This document shows, piece by piece, positions 24,497 through 32,514 of a DNA stretch of 34,728 nucleotides; the stretch's first letter is position 1, and the number at the start of each line of letters is the position of its first letter. The DNA comes from Rhodocyclaceae bacterium (GTDB lineage Bacteria; Pseudomonadota; Gammaproteobacteria; Burkholderiales; Usitatibacteraceae). The position numbers were made by a program, and so were the translations under genes. Under the pieces are notes generated by a model. That model worked only from the letters and a program-made list of their open reading frames with translations, was not told the origin of the DNA and did no database searches. The stretch lies in the NCBI GenBank assembly GCA_020247395.1, contig JADCJC010000100.1, positions 1 to 34,728 of the forward strand, given 5' to 3'.

Positions 24497-26824
24497 ATGG
24501 TACTTCGTTGGTGGTTCTACCCCGTTATTCTGTTGGGGTCGCTGGTACTCGTTGCCTTAGGCATCGTCGCCTTGACGCTAGTTTTGCTTTACCCGAACCT
24601 TCCCTCGATTGATGCTGTAACAGACTATCGGCCCAAATTGCCCTTGAAAATCTTCACTATCGAAGGTGATCTCATCGGCGAGTTTGGCGAGGAAAAGCGC
24701 TCGTTCGTACGAATTCAGGACTTCCCCCCGATCATGAAGCAGGCGATCCTGGCCGCTGAGGACGAACGTTTTTTCCAGCACGGCGGCGTCGACTGGCTTG
24801 GCCTGACCCGCGCTGGCATGGCAGCACTGATGGCCGGCAAGTCAAAGGGTGGGGCATCGACTATCACCCAACAAGTCGCCCGCAACTTTTTCCTGACAAA
24901 CGAGGTGACCATTACAAGAAAGGTGTCGGAGTGGTTACTCGCCTACAAAATTGAGTCGAACCTATCTAAGGAGCAGATTCTCGAAATCTACCTGAACCAC
25001 ATTTTTCTCGGTAACCGTGCCTACGGGTTTGCCGCGGCCAGTCGCGTCTATTTCAACAAGGACGTATCACAACTTAGTGCCGCCGAGGCTGCCATGTTGG
25101 CCGGTTTGCCAAAGGCACCTTCACAGTACAACCCGTTTAACAATCTGAAGCGCGCGACGCTACGGCAGCAATACGTATTGCGACGCATGGGTGAGCTAAA
25201 GTTTCTTGATGAAGCTAAGCTGGCGGCCGCTCGCGCAGAGGTATTGAAATTCAACCGTGAGCGCCAGATGTACTCGGTGAGCGGCGAATACGTTGCGGAA
25301 ATGGCGAGGCAGGAGATTTTTGAGCAGTACGGAGAAAAGGCTTATGTGAGCGGCATACGCGTCATCACCACGATTCGCAAAGCCGATCAAGAGTCCGCCA
25401 CGCTGGCATTGCGCAAAGGCGTGATGGAATATGATCGGCGCCACGGATATCGGGGTCCAGAGGGTCTCATTAGTCTCCCAAACAACAAAAGCGAAGTGGA
25501 TGATGTGATCGAAGAGGCGCTCGCTGACAAAGATGTGATCGGCGATTTGATGCCTGCGGTTGTTACCAGTGCTGATACAAAGCAAGTGCTTGCTCTAACG
25601 AAGCGCGGCGAACACGTTGTGCTCACCGGCGACGCTTTGAAATTTGTGTCAAGGGCGCTGGCTGAAAAAGCCGGGCCTAGCAAGATTGTTCGAGGTTCGG
25701 TGATCCGCCTCGCAATTGATGAAAAGGGCGCGCTATCGATCTCGCAGTTACCAAAAGTTGAAGCCTCATTCGTTTCGTTGGACCCAATCAACGGGGCGAT
25801 CAGAGCGCTAGCCGGCGGATTTGATTTTGCTGCAAACAAATACAACCACGTTACCCAAGCGAGTAGACAACCGGGGTCGTCATTCAAGCCTTTCATCTAC
25901 TCGGCGGCATTGGAAAAGGGCTTCACGCCAGCAACCGTCGTGAACGACGCGCCAATTGTCTTCGACCCGGGCCGCAATGGAGGGCAAATCTGGGAACCCA
26001 AGAACTACGACGGAAAGTACGAGGGGCCCATGCGATTGCGCCAGGCGCTCGCAAAATCCAAAAACATGGTTTCAATCCGTGTGCTGCAAGCAATCAGCCC
26101 GCAATATGCGCAAGACTACGTAACCCGCTTCGGCTTTGATGCGAAGCAACATCCTCCCTACTTGACGATGGCGCTGGGTGCCGGATCGACTACTCCACTG
26201 CAAATGGCCGGCGCATACGCGATTTTTGCCAACGGCGGATTCCAAGTAAAACCCTACTTCATCGCCAAGATCACCGACGACAAAGGTGCTCTTTTGTTTC
26301 AAGCATCCCCCGCAATCGCCACTACCGATGAAGCGGTCGCAAAAACGGCGGAACGTGTACTCGACCCGCGAAACGCATTCATCATGACTTCTATCATGCG
26401 TGATGTGGTGCGCTACGGCACTGCGGCGAGAGCGATGAGTCTTGGCCGCAACGATCTTGCCGGGAAAACCGGCACCACAAATGACCACATCGATGCATGG
26501 TTTGCAGGTTATAGCTCAACGCAGGTAGGCATCGCCTGGATCGGGTTTGACAATCCCACTGACATGGGGAACAATGAAACCGGTGGACAGGCTGCGCTGC
26601 CAATCTGGATGCACTACATGGCTCGCTCGATGAAGGGTGTGAAAGAGACACCTCTCGAACCACCGGTCGGAATTACTCTGGTCCCACTTGGGAGCGAAAC
26701 AAGAGACGGTAAGCCCGCCGTTGAATACATTTATAGCGAAAATGCCGGTAACGCGGCGCAAGGGCCATCGGCGTTACGGGATGCCAATAAGCCTTCTGAA
26801 GAAGTTAAGAACCAAATTTTCTAG
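24497..26824 (+). CDS. mrcA: Penicillin-binding protein 1A, bifunctional peptidoglycan synthase
   Basis: This 775-residue class A PBP polymerises and cross-links peptidoglycan. It has one N-terminal membrane helix (about 9-34). The GT51 glycosyltransferase domain shows AEDERFFQHGGVDWLG with catalytic Glu88, and KGGASTITQQVARNFFL. The transpeptidase domain has SSFK (Ser461 nucleophile, Lys464), SKN (521-523) and KTGT (657-660), so both activities look intact. An OB-like insert lies between the domains (about 320-400), as in PBP1A. It diverges from pilMNOPQ as in many Proteobacteria. No strong ribosome site is visible at the ATG. Confidence 0.97.
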   Translation: MVLRWWFYPVILLGSLVLVALGIVALTLVLLYPNLPSIDAVTDYRPKLPLKIFTIEGDLIGEFGEEKRSFVRIQDFPPIMKQAILAAEDERFFQHGGVDWLGLTRAGMAALMAGKSKGGASTITQQVARNFFLTNEVTITRKVSEWLLAYKIESNLSKEQILEIYLNHIFLGNRAYGFAAASRVYFNKDVSQLSAAEAAMLAGLPKAPSQYNPFNNLKRATLRQQYVLRRMGELKFLDEAKLAAARAEVLKFNRERQMYSVSGEYVAEMARQEIFEQYGEKAYVSGIRVITTIRKADQESATLALRKGVMEYDRRHGYRGPEGLISLPNNKSEVDDVIEEALADKDVIGDLMPAVVTSADTKQVLALTKRGEHVVLTGDALKFVSRALAEKAGPSKIVRGSVIRLAIDEKGALSISQLPKVEASFVSLDPINGAIRALAGGFDFAANKYNHVTQASRQPGSSFKPFIYSAALEKGFTPATVVNDAPIVFDPGRNGGQIWEPKNYDGKYEGPMRLRQALAKSKNMVSIRVLQAISPQYAQDYVTRFGFDAKQHPPYLTMALGAGSTTPLQMAGAYAIFANGGFQVKPYFIAKITDDKGALLFQASPAIATTDEAVAKTAERVLDPRNAFIMTSIMRDVVRYGTAARAMSLGRNDLAGKTGTTNDHIDAWFAGYSSTQVGIAWIGFDNPTDMGNNETGGQAALPIWMHYMARSMKGVKETPLEPPVGITLVPLGSETRDGKPAVEYIYSENAGNAAQGPSALRDANKPSEEVKNQIF

Positions 26825-26858
26825 CTTGCTTCTTATTACGCGGAATGTCCAGACTACC

Positions 26859-27548
26859 ATGCGTGGCCGCAGAAGAACACGCTCCAAAGTATCGACATCA
26901 TTGGGGTTCGATGCCGGGCAAGCCGCACGTCACCAAACGATTGCGCAAGCTGCGGCGCGCCTTGTTGCGGAGGGGTTAACTGACTACCGACTGGCCAAGC
27001 TGAAGGCCGCACACTCACTTGGTTACGCCGGCCTAAACGCACTCCCCGACAATGCCGAAATTGAAGCCGCGCTGTGCCAATACAACAATTTGTTCGCCAG
27101 TAAAACACAGCCGGTGGCGCTGCGCGCCTTGCGAGGCGCGGCGCTACGCGCCATGCAGTGGCTCAAACATTTTTCGCCCTGGATTAGCGGTCCGGTGTTG
27201 ACGGGAACCGCTAATGAGTTCAGCGCGATTGAGCTGGATCTCATTGGCATTGACGCAAAGGTATTTGAATTTTTTTTGCTCAACGAAGACGTGATGTTCG
27301 AGATTCATGGCGGCTCCACTACGGGGATGGGCGCGGGTGATGTTAGAGGCGAGGGAAAAGATCGCCGAGACCGGCCGATCCCACCGCCTATTCGATACGA
27401 CATTGTTTTCGACGACGCGCCTGTTGAGATAACCCTGTTTGATTCACATATGCAACGCTTGAGTGCGTTTCCCAAATCGAGTAGCCGTTACGACCGTGCA
27501 CAACTGACCGAGGCGCAGCAACGATTTACAGGTGGATCCGCGACATAG
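26859..27548 (+). CDS. Conserved hypothetical protein, possible nucleotidyltransferase-like fold
   Basis: This is a 229-residue protein. The ATG at 26859 (MRGRRRTRSK) is chosen because the open frame upstream lies inside mrcA. About residues 22-75 are helical (QTIAQAAARLVAEGLTDY, LAKLKAAHSLGY). They are followed by a segment, GPVLTGTANEFSAIELDLI (about 110-128), that resembles the start of minimal nucleotidyltransferase-like domains. An Arg/Gly-rich loop is at 160-180. Similar proteins are widespread in Betaproteobacteria and sometimes carry doubtful ligase names; I would not assign an activity. It follows mrcA by 34 bases and may be cotranscribed. Confidence 0.68.
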   Translation: MRGRRRTRSKVSTSLGFDAGQAARHQTIAQAAARLVAEGLTDYRLAKLKAAHSLGYAGLNALPDNAEIEAALCQYNNLFASKTQPVALRALRGAALRAMQWLKHFSPWISGPVLTGTANEFSAIELDLIGIDAKVFEFFLLNEDVMFEIHGGSTTGMGAGDVRGEGKDRRDRPIPPPIRYDIVFDDAPVEITLFDSHMQRLSAFPKSSSRYDRAQLTEAQQRFTGGSAT

Positions 27549-27707
27549 CTTAGGGTACGCACGAGGGGTAGTCACGGGTGCGCAGTTTCTTGTCCAGCTT
27601 ACTGCCATGTAGCACCAAGGCGAGCACCAAGGCGAATACTGGGCCGCAGCAGCTAGCATCAACGTGCTTTGTTAAGATGTCGTTACTGTCCACGAAAGCA
27701 CACACAA

Positions 27708-28865
27708 ATGCCACCTACGGGGCCTGTCCAACTTACGCGCGATTTACTCCATTTCAACACCATCAACCCACCGGGGATGGAACGCGACTGTGCGTGCTTC
27801 TTGGCTAGGTTGCTGGAAGATGCGGGCTTCCGGGTCACCCATCACGAGTTTGCTGAGGCGCGCACAAGCGTGATCGCCACCATCGGCGGGCGGCAGGAGA
27901 AGCCGCCGATTTGTTTCACCGGCCATATCGACATTGTGCCACTCGGTGCCGCTAAATGGACTGTGGATCCTTTCGCGGGGGCAATGGACGGTGATCTGCT
28001 CTACGGTCGTGGGTCCACGGACATGAAGAGCGGAATTGCTGCATCCGTGATCGCCGCAATCAACCTTGCGCCACACTTGAAAAACAAGCCGGGAGTTACT
28101 CTGGTATTGACTGCGTCGGAAGAAGTTGGCTGCGAAGGGGCAAAGTTTCTCGCTGACTCGAAGTTGCTCGATCGCGCGGGGGCAATCGTGGTTGCTGAGC
28201 CCACTGCAAACTATCCGTATGTTGGTCACAAAGGATTGATTTGGGTTGAAATCGAAAGCCGCGGGAAGACCGCACATGCGTCGATGCCTGAACAGGGCGA
28301 GAACGCGATTTTGAAGATGAACAAGGTCGTAAGCGAGCTTGAGCACTTCGACTGGAAACACCACTGCGGCACAGATTGTCATCATGTCATGGGTAAACCA
28401 ACCATGAACCTCGCCACCATCCATGGCGGACTGAATACAAACTCGGTGCCCGATGCAGTAAAGCTGACCGTTGACATGCGCACCGTGCCGGGCATTGACC
28501 ATGTTCACCTGTGCCACTCCATCCAGACGTTGATCGGTGATCTGGGCACCTTGCGCAAAATCGTTGAGACTCCGCCGCTTTACTCGGAGCCCGACGAATG
28601 GATAGAAAGCGTCTTCGCCGCAAGCATGCCGTTTGTAGACGACAAGCCCTCAATCGCCGCGCCACAGACCATCATGTTTTCAACCGACGGTGCCGACTTA
28701 AAGCGCGGTTATGTCGCCAACGGTTGTGGCGCTGTACCGACGGTTATTCTTGGGCCGGGCGAACCAGAACTTGCCCATCAGACAGATGAGTGGTGCTCAA
28801 TACGGCGTATGCATGAGTCAGTGGAAATATTCGAGCGCATCATGCGAGAGTGGAACGGGCTCTAA
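27708..28865 (+). CDS. M20-family metallo-deacylase/peptidase (ArgE/DapE-like)
   Basis: This is a 385-residue cytoplasmic zinc hydrolase. All five metal ligands and the catalytic base are visible: His73 and Asp75 in TGHIDIVP, Asp105 in GRGSTDMKSG, Glu138-Glu139 in ASEEVG, Glu164 in AEPT, and His357 in AHQTDEWC. The dimerisation domain (about 170-285) contains GKTAHASMPEQGENAI. These enzymes remove N-acyl groups from amino acids or peptides (ArgE on acetylornithine, DapE on succinyl-diaminopimelate). The neighbours do not indicate which, and dap or arg genes are absent. The ATG at 27708 fits the family opening (LTRDLLHFNTINPPG); a TTG at 27669 is less likely. It ends nine bases from the TSUP stop. 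Confidence 0.87.
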   Translation: MPPTGPVQLTRDLLHFNTINPPGMERDCACFLARLLEDAGFRVTHHEFAEARTSVIATIGGRQEKPPICFTGHIDIVPLGAAKWTVDPFAGAMDGDLLYGRGSTDMKSGIAASVIAAINLAPHLKNKPGVTLVLTASEEVGCEGAKFLADSKLLDRAGAIVVAEPTANYPYVGHKGLIWVEIESRGKTAHASMPEQGENAILKMNKVVSELEHFDWKHHCGTDCHHVMGKPTMNLATIHGGLNTNSVPDAVKLTVDMRTVPGIDHVHLCHSIQTLIGDLGTLRKIVETPPLYSEPDEWIESVFAASMPFVDDKPSIAAPQTIMFSTDGADLKRGYVANGCGAVPTVILGPGEPELAHQTDEWCSIRRMHESVEIFERIMREWNGL

Positions 28866-28874
28866 CGCAGGCTG

Positions 28875-29669
28875 CTACACGGAGATCGCCATCTTGACGG
28901 CGAGCGCAATCAAGAAGGCCATGAAGATTTTCTTTAAGGTATCTACCGGTAACCGGTGTGCGAGACGCGCCCCATAGGGCGCAACAAAAAAACTTGTTAG
29001 CGCAATACCGAAAAACGCGGGCAGGTACACGTACCCGACACTCCACTTCGGTAATGCAGGGTCGGCAAGTCCGGTTACAACGAAGCCAATTGTGCCAATA
29101 AAAGCAAGCGGTAATCCGATCGCGGCGGCCGTGCCGATCGCATCATGCAAACGTACGTTGCACCATGTAAGGAACAAAATACTCAACACCGCGCCACCGA
29201 TACCGGCAAGCGCCGAGACAAATCCCATGGCTGCGCCGAATACCGCCATACCCCACCATCCCGGCAACCCGCGATCACGCTGAAACCGCGAGGTCAGTTT
29301 GACCCCGAATGCCATCTGAAAGGCAAGAAAGCAAATAAACGCAACAAAGAATGACTTCAGAAACGCGGTGTTTGAACTGTAGGCGAAGACCGTCCCTGAG
29401 ATCGTCCCTAGCAAAATTCCCGGCACCATTTGCCGCACCACTAGCCAGTTGACGGCACCTAACTTGTGGTGCGTACGTGCACTCGAAAAGGCCCCAGGCA
29501 GTATGGTGGCCATTGAGGTCGCCAGTGCCATATGGATCACGTGTTCGGTAGAGAATCCCCGTGCCACAAACGTCAACGAGAGGATGGGCACCATCACCGC
29601 CCCACCGCCAATGCCCAACAGGCCCGCAAAAAAACCCACGAAGCAGCCCGCGAGCAAGTAGATCAGCAA
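28875..29669 (-). CDS. TSUP-family (TauE/SafE) membrane permease
   Basis: This is a 264-residue, roughly eight-helix inner-membrane protein. The N-terminal repeat GCFVGFFAGLLGIGGGAVMVP and the second-half counterpart GFVSALAGIGGAVLSILFL carry the glycine-rich motif of the family, which exports sulfite, sulfoacetate or related organosulfur anions. The start is TTG at 29669; no ATG or GTG is in frame upstream before a stop, so the exact start is uncertain. It lies 94 bases after the EVE-domain gene on the same strand. Substrate not resolvable. Confidence 0.87.
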   Translation of the reverse strand: MLIYLLAGCFVGFFAGLLGIGGGAVMVPILSLTFVARGFSTEHVIHMALATSMATILPGAFSSARTHHKLGAVNWLVVRQMVPGILLGTISGTVFAYSSNTAFLKSFFVAFICFLAFQMAFGVKLTSRFQRDRGLPGWWGMAVFGAAMGFVSALAGIGGAVLSILFLTWCNVRLHDAIGTAAAIGLPLAFIGTIGFVVTGLADPALPKWSVGYVYLPAFFGIALTSFFVAPYGARLAHRLPVDTLKKIFMAFLIALAVKMAISV

Positions 29670-29763
29670 GAATTGGAGTTCGGGTTGCAGATGAGGAACA
29701 GACTAGAGAGTCAGCGGGTTACAAGGCGCAAGCTCAACCTGTGATGGTCGCAGTTCGGCAATA

Positions 29764-30225
29764 TTACTTGCCCAACAACTTAACTACCGATTTCCACTCG
29801 GCCGCTGTCACAGGCGTAATCGAAAGTCGATTGCCCCGCTGCAGGATCACCATGGTCTCCAGCGATGTCGCTGCACGCATTTCCGCCAGTGACAAGAGCC
29901 GGGTCTTGCGTTCAAGCCGTACGTCGACCAACATCCAACGAGGCTGTTCGCGCGTCGCCTTTGCATCGAAATACTTGCTCTTCTTGTCGAACTGCGTCTC
30001 ATCGGGGTAAGGAGTTGATGAGACTTTGGCCAGCCCAGCGATTCCCGGCTCCGGACAGGATGAGTGATAGAAAAGAACGTCGTCCCCGACCGCCATGTAG
30101 TCCCGCATATAGTTGCGCGCAAGGTAGTTGCGCACGCCGAACCAAGGAACTGTCTGGTTTTTCGCCTTGACGAGATCGTCGATAGAAAACTCCGACGGCT
30201 CAGATTTCATTAACCAATAGGCCAT
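29764..30225 (-). CDS. EVE-domain (PUA-like) protein
   Basis: This is a 153-residue cytoplasmic protein that is essentially a single EVE domain: YWLMKSEPSEFSIDDL at the start, then VPWFGVRNYLARNYMRD, GDDVLFYHSS and GIAGLAKV, ending with SLETMVILQRGNRLSITPVT. EVE domains belong to the PUA-like fold and bind modified bases in RNA or DNA; the housekeeping role of this form is unknown. It sits directly after 6S RNA, where the E. coli locus has ygfA, so zapB-zapA-ssrS-EVE is likely one transcription neighbourhood. Confidence 0.9.
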   Translation of the reverse strand: MAYWLMKSEPSEFSIDDLVKAKNQTVPWFGVRNYLARNYMRDYMAVGDDVLFYHSSCPEPGIAGLAKVSSTPYPDETQFDKKSKYFDAKATREQPRWMLVDVRLERKTRLLSLAEMRAATSLETMVILQRGNRLSITPVTAAEWKSVVKLLGK

Positions 30226-30257
30226 CGCTAGCAGGCAACATACAGAACAAAAAACAA

Positions 30258-30443
30258 GGGTGAACTTGAGGGTTCGCTTGAAGCCGCACCTTGAACGCGA
30301 AGTTCAAGGGAGGAAGCGCACCGGTTGCCTTTAGGTTCACCCGCGTGGGGCGATCACACCGGCAACGCTTGGGCGCACAACCATCGACATAAAGTCTATT
30401 GGTTCAAAGGATGTAAGCACCAAGCGAACGCTCAAATTCACCC
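30258..30443 (-). ncRNA. ssrS: 6S RNA
   Basis: This is a 186-base RNA gene. On the minus strand the ends pair in a long closing stem: GGGTGAATTTGAGCGTTCGC (from 30443) with GCGAACCCTCAAGTTCACCC (to 30258), with only two or three mismatches. The 3' half contains the small hairpin CCTTGAACttcgcGTTCAAGG, the counterpart of the one in E. coli 6S RNA. An interior bubble and a longer apical arm lie between. TTGTTTTTTG follows the 3' end as a T-run. Size, polarity and position directly after zapA all match ssrS. 6S RNA binds the sigma-70 holoenzyme as an open-promoter mimic in stationary phase. Confidence 0.92.
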
Positions 30444-30505
30444 GAAGGTCGTAACAAACTGTGTACGACAGTAGGAGAGCACACACTACAAAAACTCAAA
30501 TCAAC

Positions 30506-30874
30506 TTAGAAAAGTTTTTCCTGCTCAGCAACGGCTTTTTCTAAAATCGATTCGAACACAGCGATTCTACTCTTCACGTACGCTTCGTCAATCGTCGAAA
30601 CGGTTGAGGAAGGTGGGTTTTCGCGTTCAATTCGCGGGTTTATTGCCGCAGTACCTGGGATGTGCAAGTTCTCGTGCGCCAAATTCAGGGCTGCCATGAT
30701 GGCAATACGCTCATTGCCGACCACCTTGCCCGTGTCGCGTATTTCTTTCATCTTGCGATTAAGCAGGTCAACAGAGGCCAGCAGTTGGCGCTCCTCGCCG
30801 GGCGGCGCGGCAACGCGAAACTCGCGGCCCATTACTGAAATTGAAATACCCTTGATATCGGCAGTTTTGGTCAT
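30506..30874 (-). CDS. zapA: Cell division protein ZapA
   Basis: This 122-residue FtsZ-associated protein bundles FtsZ filaments at the Z ring. The N-terminal globular domain has ISISVMGREFRVAAPPGEE and LLNRKMKEIRDTGKVVGNE, and the helical ERIAIMAALNLAHENL. A C-terminal helix (about 92-120) forms the coiled coil. The middle has a Pro/Ser-rich insert (about 72-92) that is longer than in E. coli ZapA. The start overlaps the stop of the upstream zapB-like gene by four bases. Confidence 0.94.
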   Translation of the reverse strand: MTKTADIKGISISVMGREFRVAAPPGEERQLLASVDLLNRKMKEIRDTGKVVGNERIAIMAALNLAHENLHIPGTAAINPRIERENPPSSTVSTIDEAYVKSRIAVFESILEKAVAEQEKLF

Positions 30875-31080
30875 GACTGTTCGCTCTCAGCTTCTGGTAA
30901 CTGCTCTACCAAGGCTTCGATACGCATCTTCGCGTGATCTAACTTCTCCGCTAGCCGCTTGACTTCGTCACCCTTCGCCGCCAACTGCTGGCGAAGATCA
31001 TTGTTCTCCGAGCGCAAGCGCTGGAATAACGTGACAAAGTGATTGAGCTTTTCTTCAAAGCGTTGAATATCGGCTTCCAT
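30871..31080 (-). CDS. ZapB-like coiled-coil protein
   Basis: This is a 69-residue protein that is almost wholly coiled coil (heptads across about residues 4-60, with RFEEKLNHFVTLFQRLRSEN and RLAEKLDHAKMRIEALVEQL). It matches the short TIGR02449-type proteins encoded just before zapA in many Proteobacteria, thought to act in division like ZapB. Four-base ATGA coupling to zapA supports a shared role. Confidence 0.85.
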   Translation of the reverse strand: MEADIQRFEEKLNHFVTLFQRLRSENNDLRQQLAAKGDEVKRLAEKLDHAKMRIEALVEQLPEAESEQS

Positions 31081-31173
31081 AGACCGACAGCGTAACTAAA
31101 AAGATGTTTCGCGTCAATGCACAAGGCGAGAGTTTGAAGGTGATTTCGATTTGCGCGGCAAGGGATGAAGCGA

Positions 31174-32100
31174 TCAGGCAACGACCATGCCATACCCGGC
31201 ACGGAGTCGTTCAGCAACTTCTGCAAGAATCGCGCCGGGCGCGGTGGCATTTTCCTGTCCCTCGGACAACGTTGCCCGTGTCACACCATGGTAGTGCCGC
31301 ACACTTTGCGACCAATACGGTTCGCCCAAGTGGGCCAAATGTCGGCCTTGTCTAACCAACGCCTCGTGAATACGCGCGCCGGTGTCGTATTCACGAAACG
31401 CTGCACGTTCACCATAAATCCGTTGACGCGCTTTAGCAAAACCCTCCAACGATATAGCGCCAAGAAAAGGAACACGATGTCGCGCATAAAGCCATCTCGA
31501 GAGCGACATGCTCCAAGGAAATTCAAGGTAATCCCGCGAGTGCCTAAAGGTTGCCCCAGCATTCAACGCCTGACGGACGATGGCAGTCTTCAAAAAACAC
31601 AGGGGGATCCACATACGATCAGCGTAGCGTCCCCGCGCAGAAGCGCGCGCCGGACCAAGATGTTGTGTCCGGTCGCTATGCAAGAAACCCGCCCCATAGC
31701 AACTTGGCGCGGCCATCTCCGCGCGCAGTTTTGGCAAAAGATCGTCTTGCAGAATCTCTAAATCCGAATCAATCAACATGATGGAATCATCACGTGACGC
31801 AGCGAAAATCTGGTCGAGCGTCTCGCCGTGCGAACGCAGCGGTGCAAAAGCGAGGTCAAATTCATGTTGCGCAGCCAACCCTCGAAACCAAGCCTGACTA
31901 CCGTCTGTGGAATCACAATCGATAAGCAGCACAGGCATCCCCGCATAACGAAGCGCGCTCATCAGCGCCAGCGTCGTCACCAGCTTGGTGCTGCAATTGA
32001 TGATGATGGCGCGTTCGCGCACCGGCGCAAATACTTTGAGTTGCTCAGTGAGCCTAGCGGCTGATAACGAGCGCACGGAGTGTGAAATCAAATCCTGCAT
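31174..32100 (-). CDS. Glycosyltransferase-like protein (GT-A fold)
   Basis: This is a 308-residue cytoplasmic protein resembling family 2 glycosyltransferases. The nucleotide-sugar part starts at about residue 30 (ERAIIINCSTKLVTTLALMS) and continues with GMPVLLIDCDSTDGSQAWF. The metal-binding DxD is in MLIDSDLEIL (about residues 109-118). The rest is less conserved and contains an Arg-rich segment (RHSRDYLEFPWSMSLSRWLY, about 183). Acceptor unknown; no capsule or LPS cluster surrounds it. It is divergent from the B12 riboswitch and receptor gene and lies 93 bases upstream of the zapB-like gene. Confidence 0.72.
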   Translation of the reverse strand: MQDLISHSVRSLSAARLTEQLKVFAPVRERAIIINCSTKLVTTLALMSALRYAGMPVLLIDCDSTDGSQAWFRGLAAQHEFDLAFAPLRSHGETLDQIFAASRDDSIMLIDSDLEILQDDLLPKLRAEMAAPSCYGAGFLHSDRTQHLGPARASARGRYADRMWIPLCFLKTAIVRQALNAGATFRHSRDYLEFPWSMSLSRWLYARHRVPFLGAISLEGFAKARQRIYGERAAFREYDTGARIHEALVRQGRHLAHLGEPYWSQSVRHYHGVTRATLSEGQENATAPGAILAEVAERLRAGYGMVVA

Positions 32101-32168
32101 ACCTATATTTTACTAATAGTAGGGCCGCTGCGATTTGGGCAACCGTCTGCATCTGCGTAGAATGCGCA

Positions 32169-32398
32169 TGTGCAAGGTGCTTGAAGTCGCGCGGTTTGTT
32201 TTTTCCGCGATGTCAAGTTAAACGGGAAGTGCGTGCTGCGCAACGTCGGCATATTCGCACACTGCCCCCGCAACGGTGATTGGATTAAGCAATGTTGTTG
32301 TACCACTGGGTGCCCCATGGGCCTGGGAAGGAAACATTGCCGAAGTGAACTCGAAAGGCTCACTTCAGTCCATAAGTCCGGATACCGGCCTTTGCATC
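32169..32398 (+). promoter_or_regulatory. Cobalamin riboswitch
   Basis: The conserved blocks occur in canonical order: AAGGTGCTTGAAGTC (32174), TTAAACGGGAAGTG (32218), GCACACTGCCCCCGCAACGG (about 32257), the B12 box CCACTGGG...CCTGGGAAGG (32303-32331) and AGTCCGGATACCGGCC (32375-32390). The ends TGCAAGG and CCTTTGCA pair as P1. No T-rich terminator follows, so control is probably at translation. It precedes a BtuB-like gene, the classic target. Confidence 0.95.
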
Positions 32399-32514
32399 GT
32401 TGGCTGCACGATCCATGTGGCTGACGTGGCGTCGGCACAAAACTGATGTTGGTTTTGTTTGGACGAATCGTTTCGTTGCTTGCGGGGACGCTTGTGACAC
32501 ACCACCCATCAATC

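Noticed and set aside
27744-28517. Minus-strand open frame of 257 codons
   Set aside because: It lies wholly antisense to the M20 peptidase, all of whose metal ligands are intact.
31165-31761. Plus-strand open frame of 198 codons
   Set aside because: It is antisense to the glycosyltransferase-like gene and is Arg/Pro-rich without a recognisable fold.
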